From Hyphomicrobium_A sp963728165 (GTDB lineage: Bacteria; Pseudomonadota; Alphaproteobacteria; Rhizobiales; Hyphomicrobiaceae), in contig CAVSIY010000002.1 in the NCBI GenBank assembly GCA_963728165.1, positions 124,001-188,000 on the forward strand: 64,000 bases of DNA. The letters are read 5' to 3'. Below are positions 50,724 through 59,204 of the stretch, in pieces; position 1 is the stretch's first letter, and the number at the start of each line of letters is the position of its first letter. The notes beneath the pieces are model-generated. The model was not told the origin of the DNA. It made no database searches and saw nothing but the letters and a program-made list of their open reading frames with translations. A program made the translations under genes and the position numbers.

Positions 50724-52497
50724 GCAGCGCCGAGCCTCGGGTTCGCGGGCCCTTCGGCGCCGGTGCGGCCTCGCGCGGGGACGCCTCGGACCGCGACGCC
50801 GGAAGCCCCATGGGCTCGCGGAACTTGTTGACGATCGGGTAGCGGCGGTCGCGGCCGAAGCTCTTGGACGAGATCTTCACGCCGGGCGGGGCCTGGCGCC
50901 GCTTGTACTCGGCGAGGTAGAGCATCTGCTCCACCTTCTTGACGGTCTCGGCCGGGTGCCCGCGCGCCACGATCTCAGCGAGCGGCATCTCCTTCTCCAC
51001 CAGGCAAGCAAGAATGTCGTCGAGCACCGGATAAGGCGGCAGCGAGTCCTGGTCGGTCTGGTCGGCGCGCAGCTCGGCTGAGGGCACCTTGGTCAGGATC
51101 GCCTCGGGGATGACGACGCCCTTGGGCCCCAGGCCGCCTTTGGGCACATGTGCGTTGCGCCAGCCCGCCAGCCGGTAGACCTCCATCTTGTAGAGGTCCT
51201 TGATGGGATTGAAGCCGCCGTTCATGTCGCCATAAAGCGTGGCGTAGCCCACCGACATCTCCGACTTGTTGCCGGTCGTGACAACCATGCCGCCGAACTT
51301 GTTGGAGATGGCCATCAGGACGATGCCGCGCACGCGCGCCTGTAGGTTCTCCTCCGTCGTGTCGGGCTTGGTGCCGGCGAGCACCGGCTTGAGCGTCTCG
51401 GCGACGCCGGCGACGCCCGCCTCGATCGGCAGGGTATCGTAGTGCACCCCAAGCGCATGAGCGCAGGCGGCGGCATCACGCACGCTCTCAGCTGAGGTAT
51501 AGCGGTAGGGCATCATGACCGCGCGCACGCGCTCCGGCCCCAGCGCGTCGACCGCGATCGCCGCCACCAGTGCGCTGTCGATGCCGCCGGACAGCCCGAG
51601 AATGACGCGCGGAAACCCATTCTTCTCGACATAGTCGCGCAGACCCAGGACGCACGCCTGATAGGCCGACTGATCGCCCTCCTCGACGGACGCAAAGTCT
51701 CCCTTCCGGCACACCCAGCCGCTCGGCATCCGTTCCCACTCGCTCAAAGCGACCGTCTCCTCCCAGGCCGGAAGCTGCAGAGCGAGGCTGCAGTCGGCGT
51801 TGAGCACGAAGGAGGCGCCGTCGAAGACGAGCTCGTCCTGGCCGCCGACCTGGTTGAGATAAAGGAGGGGCAGGCCGGTCTCGGTGATGCGCGCCACTGC
51901 CTTGTTGATGCGCAGCTCAGGCTTGGTCCAGTCGAAGGGCGAGCCGTTGGGCGTGATCAGGATCTCGGCGCCGCACTCGGCGAGGCATTCGGTGACATCG
52001 GGCCCCCAGATGTCCTCGCAGATGGGCACGCCCAAGCGCACACCGCGGAAGTTGATCGGTCCCGGCATCGGCCCTTGCGCAAAGATGCGCTTCTCGTCGA
52101 ACACGCCGTAGTTGGGCAGATCGACCTTGAAGCGCACGGCTTCGACCTTGCCGCCATCGAGCAGGACTGCCGCGTTGTAGACCTTGCCGCCCTCGGGCCA
52201 GACGGTGCCGGTGAGCACGGCGGGGCCGGGCCCCAGCTCGGCGGCGAGCGCCTCGATGCGGCGGCGCGCGGTCTCCTGAAAGGCCGGCTTCAGCACGAGG
52301 TCCTCGGGCGGATAGCCGGTGACGAACAGCTCGGGAAAGACGACGAGGTCGGCACCGAGCTCTGCGGCGCGCGCGCGCATGGCGACGAGCTTTGCCAGGT
52401 TGGCGTCGATGTCGCCAACGGTCGGGTTCGCCTGGGCGAGCGCTATTCTGAGGCGCGTCGGTGACTGGGAGCCGGACTGGGAGCCTGCCTGGGACAT
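50713..52497 (-). CDS. nadE: Glutamine-dependent NAD+ synthase
   Basis: A 594-residue two-domain enzyme making NAD+ from nicotinate adenine dinucleotide, ATP and glutamine. The N-terminal nitrilase-type glutaminase has Glu in VVFPELFVTGYPPEDL, Lys in FKVDLPNYGVFDEKR and Cys in GVPICEDIWGPDV. The C-terminal synthetase has the ATP loop VILGLSGGIDSALVAAIAVD, plus TTGNKSEMSVGYATLYGDMN and KISSKSFGRDRRYPIVNKFR. Length is normal. It ends in a low-complexity basic tail (EASPREAAPAPKGPRTRGSA), the part that overlaps the convergent methyltransferase gene. Confidence 0.94.
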   Translation of the reverse strand: MSQAGSQSGSQSPTRLRIALAQANPTVGDIDANLAKLVAMRARAAELGADLVVFPELFVTGYPPEDLVLKPAFQETARRRIEALAAELGPGPAVLTGTVWPEGGKVYNAAVLLDGGKVEAVRFKVDLPNYGVFDEKRIFAQGPMPGPINFRGVRLGVPICEDIWGPDVTECLAECGAEILITPNGSPFDWTKPELRINKAVARITETGLPLLYLNQVGGQDELVFDGASFVLNADCSLALQLPAWEETVALSEWERMPSGWVCRKGDFASVEEGDQSAYQACVLGLRDYVEKNGFPRVILGLSGGIDSALVAAIAVDALGPERVRAVMMPYRYTSAESVRDAAACAHALGVHYDTLPIEAGVAGVAETLKPVLAGTKPDTTEENLQARVRGIVLMAISNKFGGMVVTTGNKSEMSVGYATLYGDMNGGFNPIKDLYKMEVYRLAGWRNAHVPKGGLGPKGVVIPEAILTKVPSAELRADQTDQDSLPPYPVLDDILACLVEKEMPLAEIVARGHPAETVKKVEQMLYLAEYKRRQAPPGVKISSKSFGRDRRYPIVNKFREPMGLPASRSEASPREAAPAPKGPRTRGSALPRR

Positions 52498-52585
52498 GAT
52501 GGGCCGAGCCTAGAGGCGAGGGAGGCGGTTCTCAGACGGCCGCCTCGTACATCTACCGGATTCGACCACTCCAACGGGAGGCCGA

Positions 52586-53986
52586 TCACCCGAACGCGGG
52601 GATGGGCTGGGGTGCGGCAAGCGTGCCGTCGCGCTCCTGCTTTAGCCGCTCCGCGATCAGGAAAGCGAGCTCCAGCGCCTGATCCGCATTGAGGCGCGGA
52701 TCGCAGCGCGTATCATAGCGTTCCTTGAGCTGCGCTTCCGAGATATTCGCCGACGCACCGCCCGTGCACTCGGTGACGGGCTGACCCGTCATCTCCACGT
52801 GGATGCCGCCAGCGTACGTCCCCTCGGCGCGATGCACGTCGAAGAAGGTCTCCGCCTCCTTGAGGATGCGCTCGAAGGGGCGTGTCTTGTAGCCGCCGGC
52901 TGCCGAGACGGTGTTGCCGTGCATGGGGTCGCACGACCAGACGACCTTGCGGCCTTCCTTCTCCACGGCGCGGATGAGCTGGGGCAAATGCTTGTCCACC
53001 TTGTCGGCGCCGAAGCGGCAGATGAGGGTGAGCCGGCCCGGCTCGTTCCTCGGATTGAGGATCTCGGTTAGTCGCAAAAGCCCGTCCGGATCCAGCGTGG
53101 GCCCGCATTTCATGCCGATCGGGTTGCTGATCCCGCGCAAGAACTCCACATGCGCATGATCGGGCTGGCGCGTGCGATCACCGATCCACAGCATGTGGCC
53201 GGAGGTGTCGTACCACTTCTGCGATCCGCCGGCCTCGTCGCGACGCACCATCGCTTGCTCATAGCTCAAGAGCAGGCTCTCGTGGCTCGTATAGACCGTG
53301 GCGCGCCCCAGCGACGGCACCGTCTCCGGAGTGACGCCGCAAGAGCGCATGAAGTTGAGGGCGGTCTGGATCTCCTCGCCCATCGCCTTGTAGCGCTTGC
53401 CGAACGGGCTCTTCTGCTCGAAATCGAGCATCCATCGCAGGACGTTGTCGAGGCTCGCGTAGCCGCCCTCGGAGAACGCGCGCAGGAGATTGAGCGTGGC
53501 CGCCGACTGCCGGTAGGCCTCGAGCTGCCGGTTCGGATCGGGGATACGCTCGGCCGCCGTGAATCCATCACCGTTGATAATGTCGCCGCGGTAGCTCGGC
53601 AGCTCCACGTCCCCCTTCTTCTCCGTCGGCGAGGAGCGCGGCTTGGCGAACTGCCCGGCAATGCGTGCGACCTTCACCACGGGCGAGCCGCCGGAGAAGG
53701 TGAGCACCACCGCCATTTGCAAAAACACGCGATAGAGCTCGCGGATGTGGTTGGCGCCGTGCTCGGAGAAGCTCTCCGCGCAATCGCCGCCCTGGAGCAC
53801 AAAGCCCTTGCCGGCCGCCACCTCGGCCAGCGATTTTGTGAGCTTGTCGGCCTCGCCCGCAAACACGAGCGGCGGGAACGAGGCGATCCTGGCCTCGACC
53901 TCGGCCAGCGCCGCCGCGTCGGGATAGTCGGGCACCTGGACGATCGGCTTCGACCGCCAGCTGTCGGGGGACCAGGGTGCCGCCAT
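52586..53986 (-). CDS. Class II 3-deoxy-7-phosphoheptulonate (DAHP) synthase
   Basis: A 466-residue plant-like enzyme catalysing the first step of the shikimate pathway from PEP and erythrose 4-phosphate. Hallmarks are WSPDSWRSKPIVQVPDYPD, GKGFVLQGGDCAESFSEHG, GQFAKPRSSPTEKKGDVELP, LWIGDRTRQPDHAHVEFLRG, WSCDPMHGNTVSAAGGYKTR and HVEMTGQPVTECTGG. I use the ATG at 53986, which has GGAG about 9 nt upstream and matches the family N-terminus. Class II enzymes are usual in Rhizobiales and are unrelated in sequence to E. coli AroFGH. Confidence 0.93.
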   Translation of the reverse strand: MAAPWSPDSWRSKPIVQVPDYPDAAALAEVEARIASFPPLVFAGEADKLTKSLAEVAAGKGFVLQGGDCAESFSEHGANHIRELYRVFLQMAVVLTFSGGSPVVKVARIAGQFAKPRSSPTEKKGDVELPSYRGDIINGDGFTAAERIPDPNRQLEAYRQSAATLNLLRAFSEGGYASLDNVLRWMLDFEQKSPFGKRYKAMGEEIQTALNFMRSCGVTPETVPSLGRATVYTSHESLLLSYEQAMVRRDEAGGSQKWYDTSGHMLWIGDRTRQPDHAHVEFLRGISNPIGMKCGPTLDPDGLLRLTEILNPRNEPGRLTLICRFGADKVDKHLPQLIRAVEKEGRKVVWSCDPMHGNTVSAAGGYKTRPFERILKEAETFFDVHRAEGTYAGGIHVEMTGQPVTECTGGASANISEAQLKERYDTRCDPRLNADQALELAFLIAERLKQERDGTLAAPQPIPAFG

Positions 53987-54227
53987 ACGCGAGCTCTCCA
54001 TCCAACGGACGGCTGGGCCACGGTTGCCGAAACGCGATCAGCCGTGCGCGACCTGCCGCTGCATATTCAAGGCATTATGCCATTTGTCAGGGCTTATAGG
54101 CTACCCTCGTGCCTGAGGCCAGGGCGCCGCCTGCAGGAGTTGCATGCGCGAATGAAGGGCTGGCACCGGTCCGGCGCGCCGGCCCCTGTTGGAATTCGGC
54201 ATCCCGGCATGCCAAGGAGCGGACATA

Positions 54228-55361
54228 ATGGGCCCGCAGCAGCCATCCTTCACCTTCGGGATCGAAGAGGAATACCATCTCGTCGACCTTGCGACGCGCG
54301 GCTTCGCCGCCGCGCCCGCCGCCCTCATGGAGACCTGCGAGGCGGCGCTCGGCAAGCAGGTCGCGCCCGAGTTCTTCCGCTCCCAGATCGAGGTCGGCAC
54401 CAGCGTGTGCCGCGATTTCGCAAGCGCACGCAAAGAGCTCGCACACCTGCGGCGCACCATCGCGGAGGCCGCACGCGCCTACGGGCTTGCCCCCATCGCC
54501 GCCTCCACCCACCCCTTCGCCGACAAGTCGACGCTCGAGACCACCCCCAAGGCGCGCTACCAGGCGCTCGCCCGCGACTTCGGCGGCATCGGCCGCCGCC
54601 TCGCCATCTGCGGGATGCACGTGCACGTGGGCATCGAGGACGAGGAGCTGCGCATCGACCTCATGAACCAGGCGCGCTACTTCCTCCCCCACTTGCTGAT
54701 GCTGTCGACCTCCTCCCCCTTCTGGCAAGGCGACGACACCGGCCTCAAGAGCTACCGCCTCGCCGTCTTCCACGAGCTGCCGCGCACCGGCCTGCCCCAG
54801 CGCTTCGAGAGCTACGGCGAGTTCCAGCGCACGGTCGATGTGCTGGTGCGCAACGGCATCATCGAGGACGCCACCAAAGTCTGGTGGGACTTGCGCCCGT
54901 CGGGGCGCTTTCCCACGCTCGAAATGCGGGTGACCGACGTGTGCACGCGCATCGACGACGCTCTGTCGATCGCGGCGCTCTACGTCTGCATCCTGCGCAT
55001 GCTCTACCGCCTGCGCCGCTCCAATCAGAAATGGCGCTCCTACCCCTCCTTCCTCATCGAGGAGAACCGCTGGCGCGCCCAGCGCTACGGCGTGCAGGAC
55101 CGGCTGTTCGACTTCGGCAAGGGAGAGCTCGTGCCGTTCGCGTCGCTCATCGACGAGCTGCTCGATCTCATCGCGGAGGACGCCGCCGTGCTGGGCTGCG
55201 AGAAGGAAGCAAAGCACGCGCTCAATATTGCGACGGGTGGGACCAGCGCCGACCGGCAAGTGCTCCGCTACGAGGAGCTGCTGGGCAAGGGCGCGACGCC
55301 GGACGCGGCCCTGACCGGCGTCGTCGACCAGCTCATCGCCGAGACCATCGCGGGGACGTGA
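54228..55361 (+). CDS. YbdK-family carboxylate-amine ligase (glutamate-cysteine ligase 2 type)
   Basis: A 377-residue ATP-dependent ligase of the GCS2/YbdK family. Typical segments are SFTFGIEEEYHLVDLATRGF, EFFRSQIEVGTSVC, GLAPIAASTHPFADKSTLE, RLAICGMHVHVGIEDEELRI, STSSPFWQGDDTGLKSYRLA and FPTLEMRVTDVCTRIDD. E. coli YbdK shows weak glutamate-cysteine ligase activity; the true product is unclear here. Start at ATG 54228, with AGGAG about 8 nt upstream. The CsbD-family gene follows after 89 nt. Confidence 0.88.
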   Translation: MGPQQPSFTFGIEEEYHLVDLATRGFAAAPAALMETCEAALGKQVAPEFFRSQIEVGTSVCRDFASARKELAHLRRTIAEAARAYGLAPIAASTHPFADKSTLETTPKARYQALARDFGGIGRRLAICGMHVHVGIEDEELRIDLMNQARYFLPHLLMLSTSSPFWQGDDTGLKSYRLAVFHELPRTGLPQRFESYGEFQRTVDVLVRNGIIEDATKVWWDLRPSGRFPTLEMRVTDVCTRIDDALSIAALYVCILRMLYRLRRSNQKWRSYPSFLIEENRWRAQRYGVQDRLFDFGKGELVPFASLIDELLDLIAEDAAVLGCEKEAKHALNIATGGTSADRQVLRYEELLGKGATPDAALTGVVDQLIAETIAGT

Positions 55362-55450
55362 TTTTGCCGCCGAGCCGGAACTTTGCCACCTCCTGAGCGT
55401 TATCTGGGCGAAGCCCCACCCCCGGGGCATTTTCTTTCATGGAGCATGAC

Positions 55451-55660
55451 ATGAGCAGCACAACCGACAAGGCCAAGGGCCACGTGAACGAGGCCGTCGG
55501 CAAGGTCAAGGAAGGCATCGGCCGCGCGACCGGCAACGAGAACCTCGAGGCCGAGGGCGACGTCCAGCAGGTCAAGGGTAACGTGCAGGTCGGCGTCGGC
55601 AAGGTGAAGGACGCGGCCAAGGAAGGCGCCAAGACCGTCGACAAGGCGCTGAACAAGTAA
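55451..55660 (+). CDS. CsbD family stress-response protein
   Basis: A 69-residue, highly charged, Lys/Glu/Gly-rich protein. The pattern TDKAKGHVNEAVGKVKEGIG ... NLEAEGDVQQVKGNVQVGVG is the CsbD repeat. CsbD proteins are induced by general stress, but their biochemical role is unknown. GGAG lies about 7 nt before the ATG. A strong terminator follows, 26 nt after the stop. Confidence 0.88.
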   Translation: MSSTTDKAKGHVNEAVGKVKEGIGRATGNENLEAEGDVQQVKGNVQVGVGKVKDAAKEGAKTVDKALNK

Positions 55661-55686
55661 GACAGTTTGCCAGCCTGCAAGTAGTG

Positions 55687-55715
55687 GCCGGCCGCGAGTG
55701 CGGCCGGCATTTTTT
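55687..55715 (+). terminator. Rho-independent terminator of the CsbD gene
   Basis: Perfect 9-bp stem GCCGGCCGC / GCGGCCGGC with a GAGT loop, followed by A and a run of T's, directly downstream of the CsbD-family gene. It could also act weakly on the convergent SDR gene. Confidence 0.88.
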
Positions 55716-55750
55716 CAATCCGGAGGCTTGTTGGGCCGCAGCTTGCGCGC

Positions 55751-56506
55751 TCACAGCCCCGCGGCCATGCCGCCGTCGACAGCGAGCTCGGCTCCGGTAA
55801 TGAACGCGGACTCGTCGGACGCAAAGAACAGCGCGGCCAGAGCCACATCCTCAGGTGTGCCGAAACGCTTCAACGGCGTCTGCTCCAAGAGCGCATCCGA
55901 GAACGCCTTGACGCGCAACACGCGCTCGGTCAGCGCCGTCTCGATGAAGCCCGGCGCCAGCGCGTTGACGCGGATGTTGTAGGGCCCGTACTCGACCGCG
56001 AGGCCGCGCGTCAGCGCCGAGATGGCGCCTTTGGTGGCACCATAGGCGGCGAGCGTGCGCATGCCGCGGTGGCCCATGATGGAGGCCATGTTGATAAGGG
56101 AGGCGCGCCCCGACGCCTTCATCAGCGGGAAGGCGTCGCGCGCGATGCGGACGATGCCGTCGAGGTTCACCTCGCGCAGGCGCACCCAGTCGGCGTCCGA
56201 CATGTTGCGGAAGTCCGAGCGCACGTTGATCCCGGCGTTGTTGACGACGACGTCGAGGCGGCGGTGCTGCTGCTCGATCAGCCGCATCAGTGCGGTGACG
56301 TCCTGGCCGCGGGACACATCGACGGCCATGCCCGTCACCGAATGGCCCTTGGCTGAGTGCTCGGCGGCGGCATGGAGCGCAGCCTCGCCGTCGACGTCGG
56401 TGATGTAGACGTGGGCGCCCTCCTCGGCAAAGAGCTTCGCCACCGCGCGTCCTATGCCGGCGCCCGAGCCTGTGACGAGGGCGATTTTGTCCTTGAGCCG
56501 CTGCAT
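55751..56506 (-). CDS. SDR family oxidoreductase (FabG-like)
   Basis: A 251-residue classical short-chain dehydrogenase. The NAD(P) motif is VTGSGAGIGRAVAKLFAEEG, the structural NNAG motif is in VVNNAGINVRSDF, and the catalytic Ser and Tyr-x3-Lys are in LINMASIMGHRGMRTLAAYG followed by ATKGAIS. Acidic D38-region residues in VYITDVDGEAA suggest NAD rather than NADP. The C-terminus AELAVDGGMAAGL is typical. Substrate unknown; annotations such as glucose dehydrogenase or 3-oxoacyl-ACP reductase would be guesses. Confidence 0.87.
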   Translation of the reverse strand: MQRLKDKIALVTGSGAGIGRAVAKLFAEEGAHVYITDVDGEAALHAAAEHSAKGHSVTGMAVDVSRGQDVTALMRLIEQQHRRLDVVVNNAGINVRSDFRNMSDADWVRLREVNLDGIVRIARDAFPLMKASGRASLINMASIMGHRGMRTLAAYGATKGAISALTRGLAVEYGPYNIRVNALAPGFIETALTERVLRVKAFSDALLEQTPLKRFGTPEDVALAALFFASDESAFITGAELAVDGGMAAGL

Positions 56507-56710
56507 GTGCCGCCTCCTTGAGACCGCCGCGACCTAGCACTCGGCCACGCCGGTTTCAACTCGCTACGCACCGGCGGCTCGCGAGTCGAAATTCCGAGGG
56601 TTTGAAAAGGAGCAAGTAAGCTCGGGGATAAATTGCTTCAGAACGCGGCGCTGGCCTTGAGACCGACGGAGTGGATCTCCGTGGCCTCGCCGAAGTGCCC
56701 GTCGTAGTAC

Positions 56711-58093
56711 TCACCCCGCCGCCTCGGTGGGCGCGACCCACTTCTCGCGCATGGTCACGAGCTCCTCGGCCGCCGTCGGGTGCAGCCCCATGGTCTGGTC
56801 GAAGTCGGCCTTGGTGGCGCCGAGCCGCATGGCGATCGTCGCCATCTGCACGATCTCGGCGGCGTCCTCGCCCAGCACGTGGCAGCCCACCACCTTGTCG
56901 CTCTCCTCGTCGACGAGGAGCTTCATGAGCATCTTCTCGTCGCGGCCCGACAGCGTGGCCTTGAGCGGGCGGAACGACGCCTTATAGACGTGGAGCTTTG
57001 GGTAGCGCTCGGCTGCCAGATGCTCGGGGAGACCGACGGTGCCGATCTCGGGCGTGGAGAACACCGCCGTCGGCACCGTGGCGTGCTCGACCATCCACGC
57101 ATTGCCGCCGAACTCGGTGTCGGCGAAGGCGTGGCCCTCGCGGATGGCGACCGGCGTCAGCGCCATGCGGTCGGTCACGTCGCCCACGGCAAAGATCGTC
57201 TCGACGGAGGAGCGCGAGTACTCATCGACGACGACGTGGCCGTTCCAGCCCCGCTTCACGCTGACCGCCTCCAGGCCGAGCCCGGCCGTGTTGGGCGCGC
57301 GGCCGATGGCGAACATGATCTCGTCCACCGCGATCTTCGTGCCGTCGTCGAGATGGCCGACGAGGTCCGCGGCCGTCCTCTCGATGGCGGTGAACGTGCG
57401 CCCCGTCACGATGCGGATGCCGCGCTTGGCATAGGCCTCACTCAGCCCATCGCGCAGGTCCTCGTCGAAGCCGCGCAGGATCTTGTCGCCGCGATAGACG
57501 AGCGTCGTCTCGGCCCCCAGCCCGGCAAAGATGCCGGCAAACTCCACCGCGATGTAGCCGCCGCCGTAGATGGCGATGCGCTCGGGCAGGGTCTTCAGAT
57601 GAAAGGCCTCGTTGGAGGTGATGACGTGCTCGAGCCCGGGGATCTGCTCGCCCAGCGCCGGCTTGCCGCCGGTCGCGATCAGGATTTTGCCGGCGCCGAT
57701 CTCGCGCCCCGATTGCGTGAGGCGAACGGCCTTAGGGCCGGCCACCTCCGCCCGCTCGCGGAAGATGGTGACGCCCGAGCGCTCCAGGCTCGCGCGGTAG
57801 ATCGCCTCCAGGCGCGCGATCTCTTTGTCCTTGGCGGCGACGAGCGCCGGCCAGTCGAACTCCGGATCGCCCACGTCCCAACCGAAGCCACGCGCGTCCT
57901 CGAAAGCGTCGGCAAAGCGGCTCGCATAGACGAGAAGCTTCTTGGGGACGCAACCGCGGATGACGCAGGTGCCGCCGACGCGGTACTCCTCGGCGATGGC
58001 GACCTTGGCGCCGTGGCCGGCGGCGATGCGGGCCGCGCGCACGCCGCCCGATCCGGCGCCGATCACGATGAGGTCGAAGTCGCCCGCGCTCAT
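56711..58093 (-). CDS. gor: Glutathione-disulfide reductase
   Basis: A 460-residue FAD/NADPH disulfide reductase that keeps glutathione reduced. Motifs are FDLIVIGAGSGGVRAARIAA, the redox pair GGTCVIRGCVPKKLLVYAS, the NADPH-binding IAIYGGGYIAVEFAGIFAGL, FAVGDVTDRMALTPVAIREG and the dimer-interface MGLHPTAAEELVTM with the catalytic His. Length is normal. Located 40 nt downstream of rpiA on the same strand; NADPH supply from the pentose phosphate pathway may be a functional link, though this is only inference. Confidence 0.94.
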   Translation of the reverse strand: MSAGDFDLIVIGAGSGGVRAARIAAGHGAKVAIAEEYRVGGTCVIRGCVPKKLLVYASRFADAFEDARGFGWDVGDPEFDWPALVAAKDKEIARLEAIYRASLERSGVTIFRERAEVAGPKAVRLTQSGREIGAGKILIATGGKPALGEQIPGLEHVITSNEAFHLKTLPERIAIYGGGYIAVEFAGIFAGLGAETTLVYRGDKILRGFDEDLRDGLSEAYAKRGIRIVTGRTFTAIERTAADLVGHLDDGTKIAVDEIMFAIGRAPNTAGLGLEAVSVKRGWNGHVVVDEYSRSSVETIFAVGDVTDRMALTPVAIREGHAFADTEFGGNAWMVEHATVPTAVFSTPEIGTVGLPEHLAAERYPKLHVYKASFRPLKATLSGRDEKMLMKLLVDEESDKVVGCHVLGEDAAEIVQMATIAMRLGATKADFDQTMGLHPTAAEELVTMREKWVAPTEAAG

Positions 58094-58133
58094 GGCATCC
58101 TGGGCCTCCCCGGCCTCCTCGTCCGCAAAGATG

Positions 58134-58841
58134 TCAGTCGCCGTTCTCCGAGCCGACGAGGCTTATTCCATCGGCACCGGCGACGATCGCCAGATCGGCG
58201 ATCCCGAGGAACATGCCGTTCTCCACCACGCCTGGGATCAGCTTCAGGGCCTCGTCGAGATCCTCGGGGTCCGCGATTGAGCCGAAGGCGCAATCCAATA
58301 TGAAATTGCCGCTGTCGGTTACGAAAGGCTTGCCGTCGGCACCGACGCGCAGCGTGATCTCGCCCTCGCAGCCGGCGTCGGCGGCGAGCGCGATCACCAT
58401 GTTACGCGTTGCCGTCAGGCCGAACTGGACGACCTCGAGAGGGAGCGGGTGCGATCCGAGCACGGCAACGCGCTTAGTGGCGTCCGCGATGACGATCATG
58501 CGGCCCGAGGCAGTGGCGACGATCTTCTCGCGCAAAAGCGCACCGCCGCCGCCCTTGATCAGGCGCAGCTCCTCGTCGAGCTGATCGGCGCCGTCGACCG
58601 TCAAATCGAGAAACGGCATCTCATCGAGCGTCGTCATGCGGATGCCCAGCGCCTCGGCCCGCGCCTGCGTGGCCTTCGAAGTGGCAACGCAGGTGACGTC
58701 GAGACCGGCCTTCACCTTGGGGCCCAAGACGTCGACGAACTTTGCCGCCGTCGTTCCCGTGCCGAGCCCGAGTTTCATGCCGGGCTCCACGTACTGCAGC
58801 GCGCGCTCGGCGGCCGCGAGCTTCCAGGCGTCGTTGCTCAT
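58134..58841 (-). CDS. rpiA: Ribose-5-phosphate isomerase A
   Basis: A 235-residue enzyme interconverting ribose 5-phosphate and ribulose 5-phosphate. Seen are LGLGTGTTAAKFVDVL (phosphate-binding), FLDLTVDGADQLDEELRLIK followed by GGGGALLREK (catalytic acid and lysine region) and the VVENGMFLGIADLAIV C-terminus. Length is normal. Upstream, 58842-58978 holds only GC-rich sequence; the gor gene follows in the same direction. Confidence 0.94.
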   Translation of the reverse strand: MSNDAWKLAAAERALQYVEPGMKLGLGTGTTAAKFVDVLGPKVKAGLDVTCVATSKATQARAEALGIRMTTLDEMPFLDLTVDGADQLDEELRLIKGGGGALLREKIVATASGRMIVIADATKRVAVLGSHPLPLEVVQFGLTATRNMVIALAADAGCEGEITLRVGADGKPFVTDSGNFILDCAFGSIADPEDLDEALKLIPGVVENGMFLGIADLAIVAGADGISLVGSENGD

Positions 58842-58978
58842 GGTGAACCTCCCCGCGAGATGCGCTCCGCTCGTCGGGGAGCACGTTTCAGTTTTTCAAC
58901 GCAAACCCCCTCCCCATCATGGCGAAGCCAGGCTCCGCATGGTCAGGGAGGGGGCCGCCAACGCGAGCCCATTGGCCT

Positions 58979-59142
58979 CTAGTGTGATGATCGAGAAATT
59001 CGCCAGTGTTTGCCGCACCCCTTTTAGCGAATTTCTCGATCTGAATCACACTAGCAACTCGATGATTCGAGTGTCCCTAAAGATTCCGAAGTTCGCTCCC
59101 GAGACCAGCCTCAAACACCGGCGAACTTCGCAATCGGGACAC
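58979..59142. repeat. Two-hairpin dispersed repeat, copy 2
   Basis: Same unit as 7372-7534, in opposite orientation. The first hairpin is TAGTGTGATGATCGAGAAAT ... GCGAATTTCTCGATCTGAAT-CACACTA (58980-59053); the second is GTGTCCCTAAAGATTCCGAA ... GCGAACTTCGCAATCGGGAC (59071-59142). The spacer GCAACTCGATGATT is also shared. It lies between the rpiA start and the 3' end of the aldehyde dehydrogenase gene, intergenic like copy 1. Confidence 0.85.
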
Positions 59143-59204
59143 TCGGCTCACGCCGCTTGGCCGCGCGCGCCGCCGCGCCCGGCCATCCCGGTCGGGCCAA
59201 CGGA